Shown here piece after piece: positions 38,065 through 49,657 of a stretch of 64,000 nucleotides of DNA. The notes under the pieces are model-generated. The model was given only the letters and a program-made list of their open reading frames with translations, was not told the DNA's origin and did no database searches. Every line of letters starts with the position of its first letter. Positions within the stretch are counted from its first letter, which is position 1. Position numbers and translations under genes: made by a program. The stretch is taken from the NCBI RefSeq assembly GCF_900156405.1, contig NZ_FTNN01000004.1, forward strand, positions 278,512 to 342,511, in the 5' to 3' direction. The stretch is from Shewanella morhuae. Lineage in GTDB: Bacteria; Pseudomonadota; Gammaproteobacteria; Enterobacterales; Shewanellaceae.

Positions 38065-38868
38065 CTAAGCTTTATTCACATTGGTACTTTCAAAAATCTT
38101 ATCGGCAGAAGCCGCCACAAAACCGGTATACAATTCGCCATTGGCCATTGGATAACGTAGGGCAAACTCATAGAAACAGCTGGGAATTTCAACCGTGGCA
38201 TCGTTAAATTCAACCGCCATTTTGTCGGCCATTGTTGATGACTGCTCTAATAAAACTTCAGGAGAGCCTTTAATCTCACCGCCTGAGCCATTGAGCACAA
38301 AACCCGCTTGTTTTAACTTATCATTCACAGCCTCTAAGGTTTCAAAACCATCGAGATGATTGATAGAGACTGTGAAATGGTTAGCACGATAACCAAATGC
38401 CGCCACCCAAGCCGCATATTCACTCTCGGCTAATAAATCCTCATAGGTTTGAGCATCTAAAGACCAGTGACGACCTGAGTAGATAAAATTATCAGCCGTT
38501 GTTGCGATTACATTTACTTGAGCGATTAAGTCTTGAATGGTTTCTTGTAGTGCAGGGCTAAATTCCTCAACTAACAGCTCAGAAATAAAAACTTTAGGCT
38601 GAGTCGAGTTTGGGTGCTCAAAATGTTTAGCAATAAGTTTTTTTTGCTCGAACTTATAATCACCGCAAGCGACATAACCTAACGAAGTGAAATGCTTAGC
38701 CAGCACATCTAAATTCACCTTGTCGATATTAAAAGTGCGCAGAGCGATATGATCGTTGATGATAGGCTCACCATGACCTAGCAACGCATGCACTTTGGCC
38801 GCTGATGGAGTCATTTTAATGTAGTCTTGCCATAAATCGGCAAATAACGCGTTAATATCGGTATGCAT
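38065..38868 (-). CDS. DUF1338 family protein (HglS/2-oxoadipate dioxygenase-like, short form)
   Basis: This protein has about 267 aa of the DUF1338/VOC-like metal-enzyme family. Typical motifs are NDHIALRTF (probable metal-binding His), GYVACGDYKFEQKKLIAKHFEHP and RANHFTVSINHL, then late CFYEFALRYP. The start at 38868 is fixed by AAGGAG 8 bases upstream; the ORF to 38958 lacks a ribosome-binding site. HglS (YdcJ) in the same family converts 2-oxoadipate to 2-hydroxyglutarate; this shorter relative sits just downstream of astD, suggesting amino-acid catabolism. The reaction here is not proven. Confidence 0.78.
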   Translation of the reverse strand: MHTDINALFADLWQDYIKMTPSAAKVHALLGHGEPIINDHIALRTFNIDKVNLDVLAKHFTSLGYVACGDYKFEQKKLIAKHFEHPNSTQPKVFISELLVEEFSPALQETIQDLIAQVNVIATTADNFIYSGRHWSLDAQTYEDLLAESEYAAWVAAFGYRANHFTVSINHLDGFETLEAVNDKLKQAGFVLNGSGGEIKGSPEVLLEQSSTMADKMAVEFNDATVEIPSCFYEFALRYPMANGELYTGFVAASADKIFESTNVNKA

Positions 38869-39002
38869 AAAAACTCCTTTTATTGTGCTGCGGTTATTGC
38901 TGTTATTTTGCCGCAAACACTCTATGTAACGACTTAAATGCCACTGTTGCAGAATCACACATACCCACTGTAGAGGTTCAAGTTACGTTACTGCTTATTA
39001 TT

Positions 39003-39028
39003 AAAAAGGAAGAACTTGAGTTCTTCCT
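39003..39028 (-). terminator. Rho-independent terminator of astD
   Basis: GGAAGAACT/AGTTCTTCC (39008-39027) is followed on the minus strand by five T residues. It lies 35 bp past the astD stop and partly insulates the DUF1338 gene. Confidence 0.85.
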
Positions 39029-39062
39029 CTATTGCCATACAAAATATTTACTCACTCAACGC

Positions 39063-40523
39063 TTATAAGCTCAAACCAGGGCTTAAGGTTGCAGGCAAGC
39101 TTACTGCATCAGCCTCGACGGATGCGACCGGATAAGCACAGTAATCAGCAGCATAGAAAGCACTCGCTCTATGGTTACCCGATGCACCTATGCCACCAAA
39201 AGGCGCCGCGCCTGATGCACCGGTGATTTGTTTGTTCCAGTTAACAATACCGGCACGAATACGCGCCAGAAAATAGTCATAATCTTCACGGCTATCGGCC
39301 AGTAAACCCGCAGACAAACCATAACGTGTTTGGTTGGCCAGTTTGATAGCCTGATCGAAATCGTTATAACGTACCAATTGCAGTAGCGGCCCAAAGTATT
39401 CTTCATCAGGCAAGACATCAATAGCTGTCACATCGATAAGACCAGGAGAGACTAAACCCGTCCCCGCTTCTAAATGGGTTAACTCGACTAACGACACACC
39501 GCCCAAATTAAGTAGATTCGTCTGCGCTGCAACCATACCTTTAGCGGCCGCCTCAGAAATCATTGAACCCATAAAAGGCTGTGGCTGCGCGTTCCAAGGT
39601 CCAACTTTAATTTGTTTTACCGCATTAATTAACATGGCAATCAAGGCATCGCCCTGTTCGCCTTGCTCTACGTATAAACGGCGCGCACAAGTACAACGTT
39701 GACCCGATGAGATATAAGCCGATTGCAAAATATCGTGCACGGCAGCTTTAATATCCTGCACATCTTTGATAATAAGAGGATTGTTGCCACCCATCTCAAG
39801 CGCTAAAATTTTGCCTGGGTGACCTGAATATTGCTGATGCAGTAGATGACCGGTACGTGAACTACCCGTAAAAAATAAGCCATCAATCTGCGGGTGAGAA
39901 GCCAGTGCTTTACCCGTATCAACCTCGCCTTGGACTAAGTTGAGCACGCCAGCAGGCAGACCCGCTTTATCCCATAGGCTGACCATCAACTCGGCGACTT
40001 TAGGCGTTAATTCTGACGGTTTAAAAATCACTGTATTACCCGCCAATAAGGCTGGAACTATGTGACCGTTCGGTAAATGACCAGGGAAGTTATAAGGGCC
40101 GAAAACTGCCACTACACCGTGGGGTTTGTGGCGGATTACCGCGCGTCCCGCTGGCGTATCGTTAGCTTCAGTGCCAGTTCGTTTATTATAAGCTGCGGCC
40201 GACAGTGCAATCTTGCCTATCATCGCACCAACTTCGGTCGCGGTTTCCCATTGAGGCTTACCGGTTTCTTGAGCGATCGTTTCTGCTAGTTCTGCTTTAT
40301 TCGCTTCGAGCTGGCTACGATACGCTTCGACTATGGTTAAACGCGCATCGAAACCTAACATAAACCAATCAAACTGCGCGCTGCGTGCTGCATCAACAGC
40401 GGCATTAACTTGCTCTGCGGTGGCCGTTTTACCTTTCCAGATAGTTTGTGCAGTGGCTGGGTTGATTGAGGTCACTGCATGACCGTTACCAGTATGCCAC
40501 TGGCCTTGAATATAATGTGTCAT
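39063..40523 (-). CDS. astD: N-succinylglutamate 5-semialdehyde dehydrogenase AstD
   Basis: This 486-aa NAD-dependent aldehyde dehydrogenase oxidises N-succinylglutamate semialdehyde, the fourth step of the arginine succinyltransferase pathway. It has the ALDH motifs: NAD-binding [11 protein letters not shown], the general-base glutamate in [12 protein letters not shown] and the catalytic cysteine in [12 protein letters not shown], plus [12 protein letters not shown]. The start [14 protein letters not shown] is standard for AstD, with an AGGAAT ribosome-binding site. Gap to astA is 9 bp, so they are co-transcribed. Confidence 0.95.
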   Translation of the reverse strand: MTHYIQGQWHTGNGHAVTSINPATAQTIWKGKTATAEQVNAAVDAARSAQFDWFMLGFDARLTIVEAYRSQLEANKAELAETIAQETGKPQWETATEVGAMIGKIALSAAAYNKRTGTEANDTPAGRAVIRHKPHGVVAVFGPYNFPGHLPNGHIVPALLAGNTVIFKPSELTPKVAELMVSLWDKAGLPAGVLNLVQGEVDTGKALASHPQIDGLFFTGSSRTGHLLHQQYSGHPGKILALEMGGNNPLIIKDVQDIKAAVHDILQSAYISSGQRCTCARRLYVEQGEQGDALIAMLINAVKQIKVGPWNAQPQPFMGSMISEAAAKGMVAAQTNLLNLGGVSLVELTHLEAGTGLVSPGLIDVTAIDVLPDEEYFGPLLQLVRYNDFDQAIKLANQTRYGLSAGLLADSREDYDYFLARIRAGIVNWNKQITGASGAAPFGGIGASGNHRASAFYAADYCAYPVASVEADAVSLPATLSPGLSL

Positions 40524-40532
40524 TGGTTATTC

Positions 40533-41552
40533 CTACATTGCCAAAATACGGATTTGATCGCCTTTAGCGAGTAATAAACCCGCCGCCAGTTCAGGGCTAA
40601 TGGTGATGTGTTCGGATTTATCGTCTACTGCCAGTGCGGCAGACGTCGCTCGGTAATGAGCTAATTGAGTATTTGAGATAATAAATTGGCTGTCGGCCTC
40701 AAGCATGTCACCAATATCAACGGTCAATAAACGGCTTTCGCGTACGCCGCGAATATCCGATAAACGACACTCTACCGTTGGGCCACCATCAAAAATATCC
40801 ACATAGCCGCGGCACCTAAAGCCTTCAGCCTGCAGCAGGCTTAAGGCCGGACGTGTATTGGTATGTACTTCGCCAATCACTTTTTGCGCTTCTTCAGGTA
40901 ACAGACAAACATAAACAGGATTTCGTGGCATCATTTCGGCCATAAACGCCTTTTTACCTAATCCAGAAAGATAGTCTGCCTGAATAAAATCAATGCCTAA
41001 AAAATGCTTTTGCAGCCAACCGTAAAAAGGTGAATGACCATCTTCATCACTTACGCCACGCATTTCAGCAATCACAGTTTCGCCAAAACGTTTTGCATGT
41101 TGAGCTAAAAACAAAAAGCGGCTGCGGGATAACATCCGACCATTATTGCCCTTGCGGTACGCTTCACGCAAAAACAGCGTGCACATTTCAGCCGCGCCAG
41201 TGTAGTCATGACAAAGTGTGAGGGTTTCGACCTCGTTACGCACATCAATTTGTTCAGAATAATACACTTCGGTACCGAGACGATAATGGTAAAACGCATC
41301 CTCCATACCTACCGCGGCCTCAATGGCGCAGGTGCCCACAACTTCACCCGTGTCGGTATCTTCTAGCACCATCAAATACCCTTCATCAAAGGGAGTTTCT
41401 ACCGATTTAACGAATGAAGCCTCGGCTCGGGTGATTTTGTGTCTGAGTAAATCAGCATTCACGGGTAATGACGTAAAACCATGACCAGACTCTTCAGCAA
41501 TTTGATATAAAGCCTCAAAATCGCCAGCCTGAATAGGACGTATGATTAACAT
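40533..41552 (-). CDS. astA: Arginine N-succinyltransferase AstA
   Basis: The 339-aa enzyme transfers succinyl from succinyl-CoA to arginine, the first step of the AST pathway. Family motifs are RPIQAGDFEALYQIAEESGHGFTSLP, FHYRLGTEVYYSEQIDVRNEVETL, GNNGRMLSRSRFLFLAQH and YGWLQKHFLGIDF. It sits between astC/argD and astD. A terminator at 41639-41672 lies upstream, so its expression needs readthrough or its own promoter. Confidence 0.96.
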   Translation of the reverse strand: MLIIRPIQAGDFEALYQIAEESGHGFTSLPVNADLLRHKITRAEASFVKSVETPFDEGYLMVLEDTDTGEVVGTCAIEAAVGMEDAFYHYRLGTEVYYSEQIDVRNEVETLTLCHDYTGAAEMCTLFLREAYRKGNNGRMLSRSRFLFLAQHAKRFGETVIAEMRGVSDEDGHSPFYGWLQKHFLGIDFIQADYLSGLGKKAFMAEMMPRNPVYVCLLPEEAQKVIGEVHTNTRPALSLLQAEGFRCRGYVDIFDGGPTVECRLSDIRGVRESRLLTVDIGDMLEADSQFIISNTQLAHYRATSAALAVDDKSEHITISPELAAGLLLAKGDQIRILAM

Positions 41553-41638
41553 CTTAGTGTCTCCTCACTTTAGCTTGCCGTGCAGCAATCTTCCCCTCTT
41601 TAAAAGATAGGTAGTGGTGCACGCAAGTATTCCCTGAC

Positions 41639-41672
41639 AAAAAAGGAGTGCGAATAAATTCAGCACTCCTTT
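41639..41672 (-). terminator. Intra-cluster terminator between astC/argD and astA
   Basis: AAAGGAGTGC (41642-41651) pairs with GCACTCCTTT (41663-41672), followed on the minus strand by a T-run. It comes 7 bp after the astC stop and before astA, so it may lower astAD expression relative to astC. Confidence 0.85.
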
Positions 41673-41678
41673 GGTCAT

Positions 41679-43694
<2,016 letters not shown>

Positions 43695-44846
43695 TTACAG
43701 CAGATCTAAGCGTCGATAATTTTGCGCTTTCAAACGCAGCACTTCTTGTTCTGTTAACTCATAATAATCAAACATTAAACGCCTTTCTTGTGGATCAATT
43801 TGGCGCATTTCTTCGAGTAAAACTACCTTTGCATAGCAATTCGCCCGCGCGACAATTGCCGCCTGAGGAGACAATTCTCGATAGGTTAATGTTTGATCTA
43901 GCTCTTTAAGTAACAATGTTAACGGACTTGTTTCAAACTTAAGTAGCTCTAATAGCTGCCAATTAAGTTTATGTCCGTGAGTTAGCACTTGCTCATACAC
44001 GGCCTTAGCTGGAAACTCTGTGGCGATGACAGCATCATGTACTTCCTTATCACGGCTAATGCCAGCCTCCCGAATCCAAGTACCCCATGTGTGATCAAAT
44101 AATCGAGCACTTAAACTTAGCACAACAGATGTCCCTAACTGATTAAGCAAAGCACTGCTGTAAACCAATGCAGAATCAGTATTATGCAGATGCGCTAATG
44201 CATTGGCCGCTATCCCACTAACTATGCTGTAGCGCCATAATTTACGGGTAGTCCACAACAACTTGGCATTAGCACTAGGCAGCCAATTACGCAGGCAAAA
44301 ATAAGGGATAATTGTCCGCAGGTTTTCAATACCGATAAAATTCATCACTAATTTGATATCAGTAACACGTACATCAGAACTCTGGGGGCGACGTGCGCGA
44401 AAAGAGGGACTGTTGACCATGTTGGTCAAGTCGCGGCATAGCCAGCTTAAATTATTAATCAGCGGCCTTAAACGCGTTGCATCGAGATTTGGCGCCAGCA
44501 GTAATTCTAACAATAGAATTTGTGATTCATTGATATCTGCTTTAGCTAGTACTAATTCAGGTGACGCGAGTTGATGTTCAATCGCGTTATTTACCGTTTC
44601 GTGCAGTTGGCTTGATACCGCGTCAAACACTTCTTTGGCTTGAATTTGTTTCATTAACCGCGCCAAAATAGCTTCGCGTTCGACATCCAATTTATGGGCA
44701 TCGGCCTCTAACTCTAGATCGAGGTCATCCAAAAGAGTCGGACTTGCTTTTTGCGAGCCGAGGATCAATTGCTGGTAGAGTCTGTGCTCTATCTCTATAA
44801 TCTTTCCGGGCCTAACACCACCCGCTACCGAAATCGCCACTATCAA
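43695..44846 (-). CDS. HDOD-domain protein
   Basis: A cytoplasmic protein of 383 aa. The C-terminal two-thirds looks like an HDOD domain: an HD-superfamily helical fold that has lost the metal site (RVTDIKLVMNFIGIENLRTIIPYF, SSALLNQLGTSVVLSLSARL, EFPAKAVYEQVLTHGHKLNW). HDOD proteins are signalling-associated, often linked to two-component or c-di-GMP networks. The probable start is TTG 44846, close to AAGGAAAG; GTG two codons later is possible. Monocistronic, divergent from nothing obvious. Confidence 0.75.
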   Translation of the reverse strand: MIVAISVAGGVRPGKIIEIEHRLYQQLILGSQKASPTLLDDLDLELEADAHKLDVEREAILARLMKQIQAKEVFDAVSSQLHETVNNAIEHQLASPELVLAKADINESQILLLELLLAPNLDATRLRPLINNLSWLCRDLTNMVNSPSFRARRPQSSDVRVTDIKLVMNFIGIENLRTIIPYFCLRNWLPSANAKLLWTTRKLWRYSIVSGIAANALAHLHNTDSALVYSSALLNQLGTSVVLSLSARLFDHTWGTWIREAGISRDKEVHDAVIATEFPAKAVYEQVLTHGHKLNWQLLELLKFETSPLTLLLKELDQTLTYRELSPQAAIVARANCYAKVVLLEEMRQIDPQERRLMFDYYELTEQEVLRLKAQNYRRLDLL

Positions 44847-45001
44847 TCTTTCCTTTATAACTAAAACATGAGTGACGCCAATACAATCAACTGCTCGAAA
44901 CTATTTCAATTTCAGCACATACACTTAATCTTAGCAATAATGCAAAGTCGCAGAACACAAACATATTATTACATCGAATATTTCTTACTCAGTTGCCCAA
45001 T

Positions 45002-45022
45002 AAAAAAGCCTCACATAGAGGC
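45002..45022 (-). terminator. Rho-independent terminator of the S9 peptidase gene
   Basis: GCCTC and GAGGC (45008-45022) around ACATA are followed on the minus strand by six T residues, 23 bp past the stop codon. Confidence 0.8.
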
Positions 45023-45044
45023 CTTCAAAGAGAGAATTACTGAA

Positions 45045-47525
45045 TTATTTAAGCTCTTGCTCAAATAACTTATAGATACGGCGATATTCATCTAGCCAAC
45101 TAGAAGGCTGACGAAAACCGTGGGGCTCTACTGGATAAATAGCCATTTCAAAGGTTGGCTTTTCTAACTCAATAAGATGCTGCACCATACGCACGCTATC
45201 TTGGAAAAAAACGTTATCGTCCATCACACCACTCATAATCAAAAGTGGTTTAGTTAACCCTTGGGCATGTTCAATAGGAGAGCTGCGCTCATAGGCGATA
45301 GCATCGATATCAGGCGTGTTTAAAATGTTAGAGGTATAAGGCGCATTATAATGCGCCCAGTCGGCAACAGGGCGCAGTGCGGCTCCAGCTTGGAACAAAT
45401 CAGGCGCGGTGAACAGTGACATAAAGGTTAAGAATCCGCCGTAGGAACCACCATAAGTCCCGACACGTTGAATATCAACATTCGTATTAGTCCCCATCCA
45501 GCTGACGCCATCTTTTAAGTCTTCCACTTCTGGATGACCCATATTACGATAAATCGCCGTGCGCCAATCGCGGCCATAACCCTTAGAGCCACGGTAATCC
45601 ATGTCCATCACTACATAACCTTGCTGAGTCAGCAGGTTGTGGAACATAAACTCGCGGAAGTAACCGCTAAAGCCATAATCAGCATTTTGAAGATAACCTG
45701 CACCGTGATTGAAAATAACCGCAGGGTATTTCTCAGCGCGAGATTTGTCATAGCCTTGGGGCAAATAGACGCGGGCATACACATTGCCGGCACCATGATT
45801 TGAAGCCACAGTGACGACTTCTGGCGCTTGCCATGGATAGTTTTTAAAGGCATCGCTGGTGTAAGACGTGAGCTGTTTTAACTCGCCGCCAATAGGCTGA
45901 ACATAAAGCTCATTGGGTTGTGTGCGGCGTGAGGCATTGAGTAATAGCTGAGTGCCATCAGGACTTAGGCTGTAATCTAAGTTGCCATCCCACTGCGTTA
46001 ATTGCTCATTTTTACCTGTGGCTAAGTTCACCCGGTGAACGTTATAAATGCCAGGATGAGTTTGGTTAGCTTTGTAGTAGATATAATTCGCATCCGGTGA
46101 CAGCGTGATGTCACTCACCACAAACTTGCCTTGAGTTAACGCGCGCGCATTTTTACCTTGTGCTTTAATATAAAGCTGCGAATAGCCAGATTCTTCCGAC
46201 AAGTAATATAAGGTATCTGTACCCGGTAACCAACCAAATTGGTTGTAGTCGTAATTTACCCAAGCGTCGTCATGCAAACGATGTTCAGTAATAAATTTAC
46301 CCTTAGCTAAATCGACACTGGCGATCCAGCGATCTTTGTTATCGGTGGCTTCTAGCATCAGGGCTAATTTATCTTCCGATTCATGCCACTGAATCGCGCT
46401 CTGGGTCCATCCCCAATCCTGTATTAATTGAATTTTACGTGGTGCTTTAGTGCTTTGGTAAGTTTCACCTTTCGCTTTAGCATTCTCAGCTTTCACTTTG
46501 GCAAGCACATCTTCATCAAAACCTGTAAGCCCCTCAATAGTGATATCGACTTGTTTATGCAGGTTTAAATCAAGCACCACAAAGCGTTGTCCTGGCGGCG
46601 TATCTTCAGCCACACGTGCACGCACGGGTACTGGATCGATATAGCCATCGCTACCTAAATAGTTAGGCATGATGTCGTGCTCACTGCTGCCGGTGTAATT
46701 CTTATCGGTCAGGGCAAGTAAAATGTAGCGGCCATCCGGTGACATGCTAAGCTCTGACACCACCTCGCTATCGCCTAAGTACCAAGTGCTGGCGGCGAGT
46801 GTTGGGTCGCTTTTTTGTAATGCTTCTTTGTATTGTGCCTTGGCGTTAGCATTCTCTTGCTGCAGCGCCACATACTGAATCAATCTATGCTGTTGCTTAG
46901 CAATATAAGACGTTGGCTCTTTTATACCTTCAGGCGCTTTCGCCATTTTAATTTCGGCAAGCTGCTCAACTAAGCCTGAGTCTTGATGAATTTGAAAAAC
47001 ATTGTCGCCCTGCCAATAGGCGATATCACCATTATTAAGATAACGCACGCCATCTATGGCGCTACGCTGGCGAGTCAGTTGGCTGACTTTACCTGTACTT
47101 AATTGCTTAACAAAAATATTACCCTGATACAGATAAGCCTTATGGGACTTAGTGCGATCTAACACGCCAAATTGCTGATCTGCAGCGTGTAATTTATCCA
47201 GAGCTAACTCGACCGCACGACTGTCATTGATGCCTTGCTGATAATAGCTACGTAAAGGTGAGGCGCTCGCTTGGCGGGCAAATAGCACACTTTGGCTATC
47301 GTCACTCCAGTAAGCCTCTTTAGCAAAAATACCCATCCAATCAGGATTGGCCATAATTTGATTAAGCGTAAGCGCCTGTGAAACTTGTGGCGGTTGGGCG
47401 AAGGGAACTTGGAATGCTTGTGGGGATGATACAGGAGCCGCTATTTCAGTCGATGTCGCTGCGCAACCTGCCAACACGGCAACCGCTAACGCACTTAAAC
47501 CCAAATTTCGCATTACGCTTCTCAT
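45045..47525 (-). CDS. S9 family (dipeptidyl-peptidase IV-like) lipoprotein peptidase
   Basis: The product is 826 aa. It starts with a lipoprotein signal (LGLSALAVAVLAGCAATS). A beta-propeller DPP-IV N-terminal domain (about 100-550) precedes the alpha/beta-hydrolase catalytic domain. The nucleophile is in GTYGGSYGGFLTF; the acid and base are in SGVMDDNVFFQDS and EPHGF. Such enzymes cleave Xaa-Pro or Xaa-Ala dipeptides from peptides at the cell surface or periplasm. AAGGAAGGACAA directly before ATG 47525 fixes the start. Likely a peptide-scavenging enzyme. Confidence 0.9.
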   Translation of the reverse strand: MRSVMRNLGLSALAVAVLAGCAATSTEIAAPVSSPQAFQVPFAQPPQVSQALTLNQIMANPDWMGIFAKEAYWSDDSQSVLFARQASASPLRSYYQQGINDSRAVELALDKLHAADQQFGVLDRTKSHKAYLYQGNIFVKQLSTGKVSQLTRQRSAIDGVRYLNNGDIAYWQGDNVFQIHQDSGLVEQLAEIKMAKAPEGIKEPTSYIAKQQHRLIQYVALQQENANAKAQYKEALQKSDPTLAASTWYLGDSEVVSELSMSPDGRYILLALTDKNYTGSSEHDIMPNYLGSDGYIDPVPVRARVAEDTPPGQRFVVLDLNLHKQVDITIEGLTGFDEDVLAKVKAENAKAKGETYQSTKAPRKIQLIQDWGWTQSAIQWHESEDKLALMLEATDNKDRWIASVDLAKGKFITEHRLHDDAWVNYDYNQFGWLPGTDTLYYLSEESGYSQLYIKAQGKNARALTQGKFVVSDITLSPDANYIYYKANQTHPGIYNVHRVNLATGKNEQLTQWDGNLDYSLSPDGTQLLLNASRRTQPNELYVQPIGGELKQLTSYTSDAFKNYPWQAPEVVTVASNHGAGNVYARVYLPQGYDKSRAEKYPAVIFNHGAGYLQNADYGFSGYFREFMFHNLLTQQGYVVMDMDYRGSKGYGRDWRTAIYRNMGHPEVEDLKDGVSWMGTNTNVDIQRVGTYGGSYGGFLTFMSLFTAPDLFQAGAALRPVADWAHYNAPYTSNILNTPDIDAIAYERSSPIEHAQGLTKPLLIMSGVMDDNVFFQDSVRMVQHLIELEKPTFEMAIYPVEPHGFRQPSSWLDEYRRIYKLFEQELK

Positions 47526-47717
47526 TTGTCCTTCCTTTTATTGTTATCGCAACGGCTAAATAACCCAGTCTAGTTTATCTGCTGGTTTTGCCTATTTGCG
47601 TAGTTTTGCCGAAGTTATAGCATAGTTAATCGCTAAACTTGCTTATAAAGAAGGATAAATCTTGTAACAGAAATTGATAGTACGAATATAGTGAAGAGAA
47701 TTTTTAGGGCGAGGATA

Positions 47718-48302
47718 TTATATAGGCGCAGCAGGTTGCGCTAAAAAATTGGCGAGTAGCTCAAGACCTTGCTCAGTAAGAATCGATTCCGGATGAAATT
47801 GCACCCCATAAAGTGGTAAGTCTTGATGGCTCATAGCCATGATTTCTCGGCCATGAATTGCATCATCAAACCAAGCATCGAGTACAAAACCTTCAGGCAC
47901 AGCATCCACTAATAATGAGTGGTAACGAGTCACTGTTAAAGGTTGATTTAGCCCTTCAAATAACCGCTGACGGGTATGGGTAATTCTGCTGACTTTACCA
48001 TGCATCACCCGTTTTGCGCGTACCACATTGGCGCCAAACACTTGTGCCATTGCTTGATGGCCTAGACATACACCGAGGATCGGCATGCGAGTGGCAAAAT
48101 GCTCAATCGCTTTGAGCGAAATCCCGGCCTCATTGGGAGTGCAAGGACCAGGGGAAATCACTAAATGAGTAGGCTCAAGTGCTTCAATTTCAGCAATGCT
48201 AACTTCGTCATTACGTTTCACCACGATCTCTTGCCCTAGTTGCTGAAAATACTGCACTAAGTTAAAGGTAAAAGAGTCGTAATTATCGATCATCAGCAAC
48301 AT
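47718..48302 (-). CDS. pabA: Glutamine amidotransferase subunit PabA/TrpG
   Basis: This 194-aa class I glutamine amidotransferase supplies ammonia to aminodeoxychorismate or anthranilate synthase. It has [20 protein letters not shown], the oxyanion-strand [13 protein letters not shown], the catalytic cysteine in GVCLGHQAM and the HPES histidine-glutamate dyad ([14 protein letters not shown]). Location near the astC/argD cluster is typical of PabA in gammaproteobacteria, and trpG usually lies in the trp operon, so PabA is preferred. One protein may serve both pathways. Confidence 0.9.
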   Translation of the reverse strand: MLLMIDNYDSFTFNLVQYFQQLGQEIVVKRNDEVSIAEIEALEPTHLVISPGPCTPNEAGISLKAIEHFATRMPILGVCLGHQAMAQVFGANVVRAKRVMHGKVSRITHTRQRLFEGLNQPLTVTRYHSLLVDAVPEGFVLDAWFDDAIHGREIMAMSHQDLPLYGVQFHPESILTEQGLELLANFLAQPAAPI

Positions 48303-48420
48303 ACAAGATCCATTGGCCTAAATGGGTAAGGTGTAACGCATATCCGACGGATGAATGCGGGCGCAAATGCTACCACACCTTATCCTCAAGGTTTAGCCAA
48401 TTACGGCATAAAATACAGCA

Positions 48421-48449
48421 ACAAAAAAGCCAGTCATTCGACTGGCTTA
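48421..48449 (-). terminator. Rho-independent terminator of sspA-sspB
   Basis: AAGCCAGTC (48427-48435) and GACTGGCTT (48440-48448) form a 9-bp stem with a 4-base loop, followed on the minus strand by a T-run. Confidence 0.85.
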
Positions 48450-48494
48450 GTTTTAAAACAACTTGAGCATTTCACCACAGCAATTTAGCAATCG

Positions 48495-48932
48495 TTATTT
48501 AACGACTGTTAAATGGCTGCGACGCTTAGGAGGCTCATCAGTCGGTTCAGGTGCTTTAGCGTTTGTTTTAACAACCGATAAAGATGAATCGACTTCATCA
48601 TCAATCAGATAAGCATCTTCGATATCGAAGACAGTACCCGAGCCGTTTTCACGGGCATAAATAGCGACAATAGCCGCCATTGGTAACATTACCTGCTGAG
48701 GAACACCGCCGAAACGTGCATTGAACTCCACAAACTCATTGCTAATTTGCAAATTGCCCACTGCGCCAGCAGCGATGTTTAACACTATCTGGCCATCCTT
48801 CACGTATTGCTGTGGTACTTGGGTGCCTTCAACAAAGGCGTCCACCACAACGTGAGGAGTCAATTGGTTGTCCATCAACCAATCATAGTAAGCCCTTAGT
48901 AAATAAGGACGATTTGGAGTCAAAGGTTTCAT
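48495..48932 (-). CDS. sspB: ClpXP protease specificity factor SspB
   Basis: This 145-aa adaptor binds ssrA-tagged proteins and delivers them to ClpXP. The substrate-binding N-domain reads RPYLLRAYYDWLMDNQLTPHVVVDA and continues QYVKDGQIVLNIA and FNARFGGVPQQVMLP. An acidic linker follows, and the C-terminal ClpX-binding tail is HLTVVK, matching the LRVVK-type XB motif of E. coli. It overlaps the sspA stop by one base (TAATG). Confidence 0.95.
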   Translation of the reverse strand: MKPLTPNRPYLLRAYYDWLMDNQLTPHVVVDAFVEGTQVPQQYVKDGQIVLNIAAGAVGNLQISNEFVEFNARFGGVPQQVMLPMAAIVAIYARENGSGTVFDIEDAYLIDDEVDSSLSVVKTNAKAPEPTDEPPKRRSHLTVVK

Positions 48933-49561
48933 TACATACCCATGCGCATTTCGCGTTCAGCTTCAGTTAAAGAAGCTTTAAACGATTCACGCTCAAAAAT
49001 TCGGGTCATATACGCTTTGATATCTTTAGCGACACGGCTATCTAGCTCAATACCTAATACAGGTAAGCGCCATAACAATGGGCCAAGGTAGCAATCCGCT
49101 AGACCAAATTCTTCGCTCATAAAGTAAGGCACTTCACCGAAGACAGGTGCTATAGCAATCAGGCTTTCAGTCAACTCTTTACGAGCCGCTTCAACGCGAT
49201 CACCCTTACGGATACGCTCAACTAGCGCATACCAGTCTGTATCTATGCGGTGCATCATCAAACGGCTTTGACCGCGAGATACTGGATAAACTGGCATCAA
49301 AGGCGGATGAGGAAAACGTTCATCCAAATATTCCATGATAATGCGTGATTCGTATAATACGAGTTCACGGTCTACCAAAGTAGGCACTGAGTTATATGGG
49401 TTGACTTCAAGTAAGTCTTCAGGCATTTCGTTAGGGTCGACCTGTAAAACATCAACAGTAACCCCTTTCTCAGCTAACACGATACGCACTTGATGGCTAT
49501 ACAGATCATCAGCACCTGAAAACAGTGTCATGATAGAGCGTTTGTTGGCAGCAACAGCCAT
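48932..49561 (-). CDS. sspA: Stringent starvation protein SspA
   Basis: A 209-aa GST-fold protein that binds RNA polymerase sigma70 holoenzyme and alters transcription under starvation and acid stress. Recognisable motifs are MTLFSGADDLYSHQVRIVLAEKG, PYNSVPTLVDRELVLYESRIIMEYLDERFPHPPLMP and EEFGLADCYLGPLLWRLP. GGAGGGTATCA precedes the ATG. It is co-transcribed with sspB; a hairpin separates it from petC. Confidence 0.95.
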   Translation of the reverse strand: MAVAANKRSIMTLFSGADDLYSHQVRIVLAEKGVTVDVLQVDPNEMPEDLLEVNPYNSVPTLVDRELVLYESRIIMEYLDERFPHPPLMPVYPVSRGQSRLMMHRIDTDWYALVERIRKGDRVEAARKELTESLIAIAPVFGEVPYFMSEEFGLADCYLGPLLWRLPVLGIELDSRVAKDIKAYMTRIFERESFKASLTEAEREMRMGM

Positions 49562-49593
49562 TGATACCCTCCAGAATCGAAATAAAACAAAAG

Positions 49594-49620
49594 TAAACGA
49601 GGGGCTAAGCCCCCCGTTTA
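49594..49620 (-). terminator. Terminator after petABC
   Basis: TAAACG(A)GGGGC and GCCCC(C)CGTTTA pair across a TAA loop. On the minus strand it is followed by the T-rich CTTTTGTTTTATT tail, between petC and sspA. Confidence 0.75.
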
Positions 49621-49657
49621 CACTATGCGGATATTACATTTTACCCGTTATTGGTGC

